10,601 nucleotides of DNA from an uncultured Clostridia bacterium (GTDB taxonomy: Bacteria > Bacillota > Clostridia > Christensenellales > UBA3700): contig CAMOQV010000036.1 in assembly GCA_946623205.1 (NCBI GenBank), forward strand, positions 1 to 10,601, given 5' to 3'. The notes under the pieces are model-generated. The model was not told the origin of the DNA. It did no database searches and saw only the letters and a program-made list of their open reading frames with translations. Shown piece by piece: positions 1 to 7,491 of this stretch (position 1 is its first letter; each line of letters starts with the position of its first letter). A program made the translations under genes and the position numbers.

Positions 1-21
1 ATGGTCTTTAATTGTTATCAT
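1..21 (-). CDS. Start of ABC transporter ATP-binding protein (partial, runs off window)
   Basis: Only the first seven codons (MITIKDH) are in the window. An ATG at 19-21 lies six bases after a perfect AGGAGG (complement of 28-33), and the frame is open to the window edge. The start overlaps the 3' end of the permease gene by 14 bases in another frame, the usual translationally coupled arrangement for FecC/FecE-type pairs. An N-terminus of the form M-I-T-I-K-D is typical of the first beta strand of ABC ATPases. The expected role is to power the importer by ATP hydrolysis on the cytoplasmic face. The identity rests mainly on operon position, because no Walker motif is visible. Confidence 0.7.
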
Positions 22-1018
22 AGTAAACCTCCTTTCTTCTATAAATAAGAATAATTACAAATATAATTGTTCCAAACAATCCTGTAATTGCGCTTAATGG
101 TATTTCAGCATCTGTAAATGTTCTTGAGAAAATATCTACTAGAATCATAAATATAGCACCAAAAGTCATACATAATGGTATTGTCTTTCTTGTATCTCTA
201 CCTACTATCAATCTAACAATATGAGGAACTACTAAACCTATCCAACTAATTGTTCCACAAAAGGCTACAGATAAAGCTGTTAGCAATGTGGCAATAGCAA
301 TAATAGATATTCTATAAGCTTTATAATTTAATCCCTTTGTTTGAGCTTCTTCTCTTCCCAAAGCAATAATATTTATTCTCCAAGACATTAATAATAATGA
401 TATACAACTAGCCAATATTACAGGAAACATTATATATACTTCAGACATCTTAGCATTTTGAAAAGAACCCATTAACCAATATGTTATTGAAGCCAATGTT
501 GTCGTTGGATCTGCAAAATACTTTACTAGCGACAACATTGCTGACATAAATCCGCCAACAATAATACCAGCCAATATCAATGTTACAGAAGAATTATTAT
601 TCTTGAATAATCTAGCCACTATCATTGTTATCATAATAGTCGCTACACCCATAACAAATGCAAATACGCTTATAAATACAGAAGACAATCCTAAAAGGAT
701 GGCTATAGCAGCGCCAACGGAAGCGCCACTACTAACACCCAATAAATCTGGAGATGTTAATTTATTATGGAATATCTCTTGATATAACAACCCAGAAACA
801 GATAGCCCTATACCCACAAAACACGCCATTAAAGTTCTTGGAAGTCTAAGGTTAAGGATTATACTTCTTTGCGTATTATAAGCCGAATCTGAGCTAAATA
901 TACACTTAAAGAAATCTGATAAAGCCATAGGATATCGCCCTACCATTAGTGCTACACAAAATACGATAGCAAATAAGCCTAATGAACAAGATAGATATAT
1001 CGCTGTCTTTTTGTTCAT
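8..1018 (-). CDS. FecCD-family ABC importer permease (iron-complex/cobalamin type)
   Basis: This 336-residue polytopic membrane protein has the usual length for the FecCD/BtuC family, which forms the channel dimer for iron-siderophore, heme or cobalamin uptake. Family hallmarks seen are LRLPR at residues 57-61, GLSVSGLLYQ at 71-80, LLGVSSGAS at 92-100 and a WIGLVVPHIVR segment near 257-268. A GREEAQTKGLN-type cytoplasmic loop that contacts the ATPase precedes that segment. The C-terminal helix ends in YRRKE; the Gly-x-Pro-x-Phe element common near this point reads GLFGTIIF here, so the Pro is missing. The ATG follows the binding-protein stop (TAA) after a single base, with GGAGG inside the upstream gene, which implies translational coupling. 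The substrate cannot be told from the sequence. Confidence 0.93.
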   Translation of the reverse strand: MNKKTAIYLSCSLGLFAIVFCVALMVGRYPMALSDFFKCIFSSDSAYNTQRSIILNLRLPRTLMACFVGIGLSVSGLLYQEIFHNKLTSPDLLGVSSGASVGAAIAILLGLSSVFISVFAFVMGVATIMITMIVARLFKNNNSSVTLILAGIIVGGFMSAMLSLVKYFADPTTTLASITYWLMGSFQNAKMSEVYIMFPVILASCISLLLMSWRINIIALGREEAQTKGLNYKAYRISIIAIATLLTALSVAFCGTISWIGLVVPHIVRLIVGRDTRKTIPLCMTFGAIFMILVDIFSRTFTDAEIPLSAITGLFGTIIFVIILIYRRKEVYYDNN

Positions 1019-1019
1019 A

Positions 1020-2096
1020 TTAGTATAGATTTCCTCCTGTTGGAGATAATCCTGCCAACATATAATCTATTTGTTGATCCGTAACATCTGTACCAAAATA
1101 CTTTTTGATGTCATTTTTCATCATTGTTTTTACATCATAGTTGAAGATACCTGGATACAACTTATTTGCTTGATCACAGAAAAATTCAGCTGTAAACGCG
1201 TTTATTTGTTCCATTTGAGTAAATCCCATAGGGATTGTATAAATCTTGTTATTTGCAACTGCAGCCAATGTTGTATATGGCGCTGTTGTTTTAATATCAT
1301 TTACATGTTTATTTTGATATACACCGCCCATTACAAATACATCTGGATTAAATTCGCAAATAGATTCAGCAGATGGAGATGTGCCATTATAATCCAAATT
1401 AGCACTCATACAATTAAATCCAAGTGTTCTATATGCATACTCAACAAAAGAGCCTTTTGTATCTGTATAGTTAATACCCTTATCTTTGTCTCCTCTTACA
1501 TAAAACAACTTTGGCTTATTTTCTGAAGCTGGTATTTTACTTTGAATGTCAGCAATTGTAGTTTGTAGATTTGTCTTCCACTCTGTTGCATTTTGCTTTA
1601 CCGCTTCATTTGTCCAAATCTTTGTCGCCATATCTGCAATAAAATTTACTGAATCATCAAAAGTTGGATTACCATATAAACTAATTGTTATAGCAGTAAT
1701 TCCATGTTCTCTATATCCTTCTGCCATTTTCTTTTCTGGACATAGAACTAAATCTACACCTCTAGACAACAACAATTCATAACTTGGTGAGTATTCGTAT
1801 TGATAATGATTAGCACTTGCTGGATATAAAACTGATGCCCATGGATTTGTAAGATTCTTACCATATGCCCCGTCAATACTATCAGTTAATCCAAATGCAA
1901 CTAATAAATCATATGACGTTCTAGAAACACAAGCTACTTTTGTTGGATTCTTTGGCACAACAACTGTATCACCTACCATATCTACAATTTCTACTGTAGT
2001 TGTTTCTTCTGTTGGTTGTGTGCACGCTACAAATAATGATAAAACGCATAACGAAACTAAAGTTATGCAAATAAAAATCTTAATGATACTTTTCAT
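1020..2096 (-). CDS. Substrate-binding lipoprotein of iron-complex-type ABC importer
   Basis: This is a periplasmic-binding-type protein (FepB/BtuF/FhuD class) that would capture a metal complex outside the membrane and pass it to the adjacent permease. I start it at the ATG at 2094-2096 because an AGGAGGGGG lies just upstream. A longer reading to 2150 would add 18 residues lying inside the structured leader. From this start the protein has 358 residues: a lysine-containing hydrophobic signal, then LFVAC with the lipidation Cys at residue 25, then a TTTVEIVDMVGDTVVVP strand and PTKVACVSRTSYDLLVAFG, which match the first lobe of the family. Later family features are VDLVLCPE and NPDVFVMGG. The acidic/Gln-rich TQMEQINAF helix near the C-terminus is intact. 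Iron-siderophore, heme, cobalamin or another metal complex are all possible ligands. Confidence 0.9.
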   Translation of the reverse strand: MKSIIKIFICITLVSLCVLSLFVACTQPTEETTTVEIVDMVGDTVVVPKNPTKVACVSRTSYDLLVAFGLTDSIDGAYGKNLTNPWASVLYPASANHYQYEYSPSYELLLSRGVDLVLCPEKKMAEGYREHGITAITISLYGNPTFDDSVNFIADMATKIWTNEAVKQNATEWKTNLQTTIADIQSKIPASENKPKLFYVRGDKDKGINYTDTKGSFVEYAYRTLGFNCMSANLDYNGTSPSAESICEFNPDVFVMGGVYQNKHVNDIKTTAPYTTLAAVANNKIYTIPMGFTQMEQINAFTAEFFCDQANKLYPGIFNYDVKTMMKNDIKKYFGTDVTDQQIDYMLAGLSPTGGNLY

Positions 2097-2196
2097 AGTA
2101 TCCCCCTCCTGTAATTTGTAGATACTAAACCGTTTGGTGTAACTAGACAACCAATCGAGGAAACTGGCGTCTATGATGCAATTAATTAGTATCTAT
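2096..2196 (-). promoter_or_regulatory. Structured 5' leader, candidate translational riboswitch of unknown class
   Basis: A perfect 10-bp helix (TAGATACTAA at 2195-2186 with TTAGTATCTA at 2128-2119) closes a three-way junction. Helix P2 pairs TAGAC (2173-2169) with GTCTA (2148-2144) and CCA (2167-2165) with TGG (2153-2151). Helix P3 pairs ACC (2138-2136) with GGT (2131-2129) around an AAAC loop. The P2 loop starts with GTTT, which could kiss the AAAC loop. The 3' P1 strand, TAGTATC (2127-2121), is also complementary to GATACTA at 2102-2096, which ends in the A of the start codon. Forming that alternative hairpin would leave the AGGAGGGG in its loop and lock the start codon. The predicted transcript begins just before P1. 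The pairings are read directly; regulation and ligand are inferred. Confidence 0.6.
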
Positions 2197-2205
2197 TCTA
2201 GTTAT

Positions 2206-2235
2206 ATTATATTCGAAGCAACCCAAAACACTCAA
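2206..2235 (-). promoter_or_regulatory. Sigma-A-type promoter of the importer operon
   Basis: TTGAGT (complement of 2230-2235) and TATAAT (complement of 2206-2211) are 18 bases apart. The predicted transcription start near 2198-2199 puts the beginning of the RNA immediately before the long leader helix. This supports the leader being a complete RNA structure. A Fur-type operator was looked for and not recognised. Confidence 0.65.
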
Positions 2236-2258
2236 CAACAAGCCGATACTGGCGTAGC

Positions 2259-2747
2259 TTACAATTCTGCATCTCCGTCTACACAATGAACTACAACAGA
2301 ATAAACTCCTACCTTATATGAGCCAAATTTTGATACGGAGCGCCATTGCGCAATTGTTCCATTATATGTAATTTCACTAATTTTTGTATTTGCTATAAAA
2401 TATCCGCCTATACTTTCAAGCGAAGCAGGCAAAACTATATTCTTAAGTTTTGTACAGGTTTCAAAAGCACTAGAATCAATTAGCTGAACGCCTTCTGAAA
2501 TAACGATACTTTCTAATGAATAGCAATACTTAAACGCCTCATAAGAAATTTTCCTTACACTCGAAGGCAAATTAATACTAGTTAAGTTACTACATTCGTA
2601 AAAAGCGTCTTTGCCTATTTCTATTACATTTGAAGACATTTCCACAGTCACTAAATATCTACACCCTTTGAAAGAATAATCTCCTATCGAAACAACACTA
2701 TTTGGAATTGTAATACTAGTTAATTGATATTTGTTTTCAAAGTGAGC
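2259..2747 (-). pseudogene. 3' remnant of a BspA-like leucine-rich-repeat surface protein gene
   Basis: The frame opens right after an in-frame TAA in the palindrome at 2743-2775 and encodes about 160 residues. Units such as FENKYQLTSITIPNSVVSIG, DAFYECSNLTSINLPSSVRK and SAFETCTKLKNIVLPASLESI are the roughly 23-residue LRR_5/BspA repeats. The end (ITYNGTIAQW..., VHCVDGDAEL) looks like the natural cap and C-terminus of such proteins. The N-terminal signal sequence and the earlier repeats are missing. Repeat coding begins at the third base of an expected Ala codon (Ala-Phe-Glu-Asn) exactly at the palindrome edge. A GTG at 2649-2651 could start a 130-residue product, but no good ribosome site precedes it. 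I read it as a truncated gene; a complete protein of this family would be secreted and adhesive. Confidence 0.8.
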
Positions 2748-2775
2748 TTAACCCCAAAAGTTGGACTTAAGCTCA
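2743..2775. repeat. 33-bp TG...CA palindrome at a gene junction, possible IS3-family end/scar
   Basis: Bases 2743-2751 pair with 2767-2775 (nine pairs). After a two-base mismatch, CCAA (2754-2757) pairs with TTGG (2761-2764) around a three-base loop. The element starts with TG and ends with CA, and contains CCCCAAAAGTTGGAC, which from memory resembles terminal repeats of IS3-family (IS150-group) elements. It lies exactly between a truncated leucine-rich-repeat gene and a partial terminator. No flanking duplication is seen (cttt-side CAAAG versus TAAAT). It could also act as a replacement terminator for the 1475-residue gene, although only a weak CTTTG follows the stem. Confidence 0.45.
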
Positions 2776-2776
2776 T

Positions 2777-2791
2777 AAATCGAAACCACTA
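2777..2791 (-). repeat. Orphan 5' arm of the surface-gene terminator (15-bp match to 7455-7469)
   Basis: TAGTGGTTTCGATTT on the minus strand follows the stop codon of the 1475-residue gene. It is identical to the first arm of the intrinsic terminator that follows the stop of its 980-residue paralogue. Here the matching second arm and T-run are absent and the palindrome takes their place. This suggests the terminator was cut when the downstream sequence was rearranged. Confidence 0.6.
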
Positions 2792-2809
2792 AAATAATCT
2801 AAAATTTCT

Positions 2810-5800
2810 TTATTGCTCGACATCTTGAGCTTCTATTTTATCTTCTTTAATTTCTTTAACATTATCTTGATTTATATTTCTGTCTTTTACAACAAAATAG
2901 ATAAATGCACCTAACATTAATATAGTTAATACAAGCGATACAATTGATATAGCACAAACGTGGAAACATAATGCAATTAATGCAAAGATAAATAATGCTA
3001 AAGAAACGCAAAGACAAATTAGTACTAGTTTTTTAATATCCACGTTATCTATTTTTAATTTTGCCATCAAGTTATCTAATAAATGGAATCTTATTAATAA
3101 ATACAAGCCTGTACCCAATAGTTCTAGCATTGCAAAGATAAACACTACCCAACCAACACAGAAACCATGAGAAGCATTATGAATAATTACAAATTCAGAT
3201 AAACTTGCAACTTCAATAATTGCCTTCCTTCCATTTAATGCTACGTTATTTATATTGTCAATACTTCCATCATTATGGATATGTAAAATTCTTAAGCCCT
3301 TTAACTTAACATCTTTTGGCAACTCAATTTGAACTTTTATTTTCATACCATCTTTAATATCTGATGGTTGAACTTCTTTTTCAATGCCACCTTCCGTCTT
3401 TATAAGCTTGATATCGTAAACCTTATATACGGCTTCGTTTTTCAAAAGCATAGCTTGAATCTTAGCTGGATCAACTTTTCCCTCAATCGTTGCAACATCT
3501 GCCTTTAAAACGACCTTTAATACAATATCTTGAGGAATCTCTGTTCCATCAGATGTTTCTATCGATACGCCAGTATTTTCATCTACCCTTTTGCTTGAAG
3601 GAGTTGGTTCTGGAGTTGGAGTCGGTTCTGGCTCTGGGCCTGGTGTTGGGCCTGGAGTTGGACCTGGCTCTGGAGTTGGCTCAACATATGGGAAGATTAT
3701 TTTTTTGTAATCTTCTATACTATCCCCTGCATTTAAAGGAATCACTTGACCGCCTTGTGTACCTTCGACATCTAGCCATCCATATCCTAAAACTTCATTT
3801 AGAGCACTTGTATATGCGGCATAAGACCCTCCAGATATTTCCACATACTCTACATTTGCACCAATTGGCATATCAACTGCGTAGGCATAATATATTACGC
3901 CATCGCTTGCATCGTGCACGATATCGCTCGCTTTTGCTATTAAAGTGCCGCCATTTATTTCAAGTCTTAAATCATCATCTGATCTAAGATAAATACCACA
4001 ACTTATTTCGCTCTCTTTGCCGTATGCTTCAACTCTACCACTATTTAGCACTAATGATCCTATAATACCAGCACTCATTGATCCATAATCAGACACGTCT
4101 TTTGTATTTCCGGCTCTTGAGATAATTGTGCTATTGTTAACAATAATGTAATTCTCAACATATATACCTGCATTAAAGGATGTCATACTATCAGCTACTG
4201 TGATATCTAAAGAGGCGTTATTTACAATTAAATCTCCATCTGCATATATGCCCTCGCTATTTCGCGATTTTGTGGTTTTAATTGTAATATTTGCATCATT
4301 TATAGTTATGTCATAATAACAAAAAATTCCAGAACTAGAATAAGGGAGTTCGCTCTCGTCTTGAGATTCATATGTTAATTGAATATTTAGTGTTCCATTA
4401 CCTGATATCTCAAGGCGCGCATACTCTACAAAAATACCAATTATTCTTTCACCTATCAATGTGCCTGTAATTGTTATATTGTTTTCACCTAAAACTACAA
4501 GTTTTAAAGTCTCATCCCCACCATAATAAATACATCCTAAAACATCATACGCAAAGGCCCTACTGCCCTCTTTGTTATATGTATAATTTTCAAGTGTCAA
4601 AGTATTTGTTGAAGCATCATATATCCAACCATCTCCAGCGTTTTTCAAACTAGTTGCATGTACATCTCCAACCCATAAATCGTATATAGTTTCGTGTTCT
4701 GCCAAATTAGAAGAAGAATCAATTAATGAATTATAGAAGAAACGAACCATCATTTTATTGAAGTCATGGTTTCCTCCCTCAAATCCATTCTCGCTATACC
4801 AATCTATATTACCTTCCCAATATCCACCATTAAATAATAAATTGGTATCGGAAATAACTGTAATATTACCAATGCCTATTGCTTGGTTAACAACAAAGTC
4901 GCAATTATCGCCGCCTTTAAAGATATAATCAGTAGTTTCTCCTCCTATAATGCTAGGCATATAATGAGGATACAAATTTACATAATCTGTTGTTCCCGTT
5001 ACAAAGGCAATGTCCTTTGCAAGTGTGTCTGCATAGTTTGGATTAATTGTAAAATCTAGTCCACCATAATTTTCTGTGGCCATCTCAAAGCCACCGCCCA
5101 TTTTTTGAGCAAGCCCACCTAAGATAGCATTACCTTCATTAGATTCAACATTTCTCTCGCCAAACATCATAATTCTTCCGCCATTATCTAGGAATATTTT
5201 TAAGATGTCTGCATTTGCTTGAGTGTCTATATCTGAAGATAAATTATATTTGTCAAAGCCATAAAAAGCGATGACTATCATATCAACATCGATTAAGTCT
5301 TTTATATCTAATGTAAAATCGTCATTCTTTTCAACAACTGTAACCTTTACAACAGGGAACATTTCATGAATATATTTCAATTCCTCAACTATTGCTAATT
5401 TCCAAACATTTGCGCTTAGCGCAACATCCTTTTTATCACTCCAGAATAAAACCTTAAAATCTATATATCCCTCTTCTGGTAATTTATCTATATTTTTAAC
5501 TAATGTTTTTTGATCTTCATCTAATGCATTATATTTTGTTAATGCTGTATCTAATAGCGCTATACATTCAGAGGTTTTTCTAATCGCACCGACTTCGTTA
5601 ATAGCATCCATAACTTCAATTGCTTTTTCATCATCAACTAATACTTTCAAAGACGCATCTGGATAAATTGATTTTTGATATTCGCTTAAATTGTCATATG
5701 CAACTCTAACTGCATTAACCGCGTTTCTAAATGTTTGCGTATCTGAAGATTCTAAAATCGTTTCATTTGTTTGAATAACAACAATATCTACACCTCTATA

Positions 5801-7237
5801 TGTACTTTCTGCATAAGTTAAAGTTGAGAAATTTGAAACTGATGATTTTAGTTCGTCATCTAATGCCGTATATGCGCTTCTTGCCTCACTGATTAACGCT
5901 TTTGTTTCATCTGTATATAAAATAGTTCCTATTGCGTCAATTTTGGCTTCTACAACGCCTACGTTAGCATCGCCCATAGCGTCCAATAACGCATTAAATG
6001 CTTCTGCTAATTGATCTACATCTTCAGTTTCTTCATAAACGTCTTGAGCTGACTCAATTGCTGTATTTAAAGCACTAGCAACATCTTGATAAACATCTTT
6101 AATTGAATCATAATAATTCGTTGCTTCTGAAATTAAATTGCCCAAATTTGGTTGAATTACAGTAGATATACTATTCTCTAAAGTATCGTTGTGGTTCTTA
6201 TCTCCAACAACTTTATAATAAATCGTATGTGTTCCAGCTTTTTTTGCTAAAGGAAGCTCTTCGCTATATTCCCCACCTTCCAATTTATATTGCATAGTAC
6301 CGCCACTTGCGCTACCTTCGTTTACTAAAACTTGCTCTCCACCTGTATATTCTAATTCTTTTGGTGTTGGGGCTAAATCAACGGCTGCATCAACTTTGTT
6401 TATAACAACAACAGCAGAGCCCGTAGCACCAATCATATTTGGAGCAATAACACGATAATAAATCGTATATGTTCCTGCATCAATGTATGTGATTTCTTCC
6501 GAATCATAATTACCACTTTGTGTACCATATTGAATAGTATAACCACTTGATGGATTTGTAACGCTTACTTCAATACCATGCGCTTCCCCATCGTATGAAA
6601 CTTCGCAGCCTGTAGCTGAAGCTGATACAATGCCTTCGCTAAATACTGACGATGCTTTTCCAACATAGAAATCGGCATTTTCCCAATAGCCATCTTTGCC
6701 CGCTCCTATATCGCTTCCGTACCAACTACTATTAAAATGTCTAGGAGCCAAAACTAAATGCCAATCTTGCGCTAAAATCAAATCGCATAATCTATGGCCT
6801 ATGGCACCCTCGTCAATTAAATTGTTTGCTGACCAATTATATTTTTGATCAACCGAATTTTGAGACCATGTAACAGTTATATCCCCTGTAGCTTGTTCTT
6901 CTTCAACAAAGAAATAATGCTTACAATTATCTAATAAATATGGGTGCAAGTTGTTTGAATCTATAAGTTTACTATTGCTATCTACACTTGGTTCGTCATT
7001 TAATAAGCATAACATCCAGCCTCTCATATCAAGATCACTATCTGTTACCGTGAAAGTTGCAGTAATAGAATTATCTTCACCTTTTACAAACGATCCAACA
7101 TCTCTACTATAATCTGCTGCGTACGTTACATTGTTTAGTGTAGTATTTCCAATTGAAATAAATAAAATGGCACACATAATTGCAAGAGCAATTAATAGCA
7201 TGACACAAATTCTTAAGCTTTTAGATTTTAGATTCAT
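2810..7237 (-). CDS. 1475-residue modular surface protein with GATase-like and beta-helix regions, 3-TM C-terminal anchor
   Basis: The ATG at 7237 follows AGGGGTG by a normal distance. Residues 1-40 form a signal peptide (Lys-rich, hydrophobic 9-29, possible cleavage at TYA-A). Approximate modules follow. Residues 40-200 are unrecognised. Residues 200-360 are two MBG-like repeats (YDGEAHGIEV..., GTYTIYYRV; YTGGEQVLV..., GTHTIYYKV). Residues 364-590 are helical, with about three units of the form IDAIGTI...ARSAYTALDDELKSSV. Residues 592-835 are an alpha/beta, class-I-amidotransferase/ThuA-like fold (KVLFWSD, DMIVIAFYGF, LDNGGRIMMFGE) without an obvious nucleophilic Cys. Residues 850-1185 begin YDLWVGDVHAT and are rich in beta-helix-like turns. 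A Pro-rich stalk lies near 1186-1214 and a beta-rich domain near 1215-1350. Three helices follow at about 1362-1382, 1403-1426 and 1431-1449, then a charged tail ending IEAQDVEQ. No LPxTG motif is present. The function is unknown; it is probably displayed outside the cell. Confidence 0.9.
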   Translation of the reverse strand: MNLKSKSLRICVMLLIALAIMCAILFISIGNTTLNNVTYAADYSRDVGSFVKGEDNSITATFTVTDSDLDMRGWMLCLLNDEPSVDSNSKLIDSNNLHPYLLDNCKHYFFVEEEQATGDITVTWSQNSVDQKYNWSANNLIDEGAIGHRLCDLILAQDWHLVLAPRHFNSSWYGSDIGAGKDGYWENADFYVGKASSVFSEGIVSASATGCEVSYDGEAHGIEVSVTNPSSGYTIQYGTQSGNYDSEEITYIDAGTYTIYYRVIAPNMIGATGSAVVVINKVDAAVDLAPTPKELEYTGGEQVLVNEGSASGGTMQYKLEGGEYSEELPLAKKAGTHTIYYKVVGDKNHNDTLENSISTVIQPNLGNLISEATNYYDSIKDVYQDVASALNTAIESAQDVYEETEDVDQLAEAFNALLDAMGDANVGVVEAKIDAIGTILYTDETKALISEARSAYTALDDELKSSVSNFSTLTYAESTYRGVDIVVIQTNETILESSDTQTFRNAVNAVRVAYDNLSEYQKSIYPDASLKVLVDDEKAIEVMDAINEVGAIRKTSECIALLDTALTKYNALDEDQKTLVKNIDKLPEEGYIDFKVLFWSDKKDVALSANVWKLAIVEELKYIHEMFPVVKVTVVEKNDDFTLDIKDLIDVDMIVIAFYGFDKYNLSSDIDTQANADILKIFLDNGGRIMMFGERNVESNEGNAILGGLAQKMGGGFEMATENYGGLDFTINPNYADTLAKDIAFVTGTTDYVNLYPHYMPSIIGGETTDYIFKGGDNCDFVVNQAIGIGNITVISDTNLLFNGGYWEGNIDWYSENGFEGGNHDFNKMMVRFFYNSLIDSSSNLAEHETIYDLWVGDVHATSLKNAGDGWIYDASTNTLTLENYTYNKEGSRAFAYDVLGCIYYGGDETLKLVVLGENNITITGTLIGERIIGIFVEYARLEISGNGTLNIQLTYESQDESELPYSSSGIFCYYDITINDANITIKTTKSRNSEGIYADGDLIVNNASLDITVADSMTSFNAGIYVENYIIVNNSTIISRAGNTKDVSDYGSMSAGIIGSLVLNSGRVEAYGKESEISCGIYLRSDDDLRLEINGGTLIAKASDIVHDASDGVIYYAYAVDMPIGANVEYVEISGGSYAAYTSALNEVLGYGWLDVEGTQGGQVIPLNAGDSIEDYKKIIFPYVEPTPEPGPTPGPTPGPEPEPTPTPEPTPSSKRVDENTGVSIETSDGTEIPQDIVLKVVLKADVATIEGKVDPAKIQAMLLKNEAVYKVYDIKLIKTEGGIEKEVQPSDIKDGMKIKVQIELPKDVKLKGLRILHIHNDGSIDNINNVALNGRKAIIEVASLSEFVIIHNASHGFCVGWVVFIFAMLELLGTGLYLLIRFHLLDNLMAKLKIDNVDIKKLVLICLCVSLALFIFALIALCFHVCAISIVSLVLTILMLGAFIYFVVKDRNINQDNVKEIKEDKIEAQDVEQ
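3601..3685 (-). repeat. Thr-Pro-Glu/Gly linker repeat in the 1475-residue surface protein
   Basis: The coding strand repeats short Pro-Thr, Pro-Glu and Pro-Gly codon pairs (for example PTPGPTPGPEPEPTPTPEP). This gives an extended stalk of about 28 residues between ectodomain and membrane-proximal domain. The low-complexity DNA is prone to slippage, so stalk length may vary between strains. Confidence 0.85.
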
Positions 7238-7287
7238 AGCACACCCCTATGCAATATTTCTCTACTTTACAATATACAATTTCAACT

Positions 7288-7302
7288 GCAACAAAAATGC
7301 CA
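7288..7302 (-). promoter_or_regulatory. Sigma-54 (RpoN) promoter for the 1475-residue surface protein
   Basis: The minus strand reads TGGCAT-TTTTG-TTGC. This has the sigma-54 -24 and -12 elements at the exact spacing of the TGGCAC-N5-TTGC consensus, with one difference (T for the final C of the -24 box). The -12 GC is 51 bases from the start codon, almost the same as in the paralogue. No equally good sigma-A promoter was found here. Use would require RpoN and an ATP-dependent enhancer-binding activator. Confidence 0.65.
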
Positions 7303-7342
7303 CAATAGATAAGACCAAACCAATTTGATCTAATTTTATTTT

Positions 7343-7352
7343 ATGCGCGCAT
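7343..7352. promoter_or_regulatory. ATGCGCGCAT palindrome upstream of a sigma-54 promoter, possible activator site
   Basis: A perfect 10-bp palindrome, GC-rich in an otherwise very AT-rich spacer, lies about 40 bp upstream of the -24 element. Enhancer-binding activators usually bind dyad sites upstream of sigma-54 promoters, somewhat further away than this. The assignment is speculative. No copy was found before the paralogous gene. Confidence 0.25.
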
Positions 7353-7433
7353 ATTATTTAATTCAAATTTTTGACATTTTTAACATAAAATATGGCTATA
7401 ATAGACACATTTTGCGTTTTTTTAATACTAATT

Positions 7434-7469
7434 AAAAATAGTGGCTCCGATAAAAAATCGAAACCACTA
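7434..7469 (-). terminator. Intrinsic terminator of the 980-residue surface gene
   Basis: Minus-strand bases 7469-7457 pair with 7451-7439: TAGTGG with CCACTA, then a central CGAT helix with two mismatches, around a five-T loop. TTTTT (7438-7434) follows. It begins 23 bases past the stop codon. The spacer 7238-7491 otherwise holds only the promoter elements listed separately. Confidence 0.8.
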
Positions 7470-7491
7470 TAATATGCTTTTAATAACAAGT

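Noticed and set aside
1071..1782. Plus-strand reading frames of 151 and 78 codons opposite the binding-protein gene
   Set aside because: They are antisense to a well-supported gene, have low-complexity Ile/Cys-rich composition, and have no ribosome sites or family features.
2097..2150. Longer N-terminus for the binding lipoprotein, starting at 2150
   Set aside because: The added 18 residues (MSSYTKRF...) would lie inside the structured leader and precede the signal peptide. The internal ATG at 2096 has a much better ribosome site and gives a normal lipoprotein signal.
2097..2200. Cobalamin riboswitch upstream of the importer
   Set aside because: The leader is only about 100 nt and I cannot find the conserved cobalamin-box sequences. 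A BtuFCD role is therefore not supported by the leader.
3601..3685. Short repeats here and at 8284-8372 as a CRISPR array
   Set aside because: The units are in-frame Pro-Thr/Glu/Gly codons with no spacers.
3866..3880. Plus-strand TGGCAT-N5-CTGC resembling a sigma-54 site
   Set aside because: It lies inside a coding region, faces opposite to all genes, and its -12 box is imperfect, so it is likely chance.
3490..3987. Plus-strand frame of 165 codons, Leu/His-rich, opposite the Pro-rich stalk
   Set aside because: Its composition comes from reading the Thr-Pro repeat DNA backwards. The minus-strand gene is clear.
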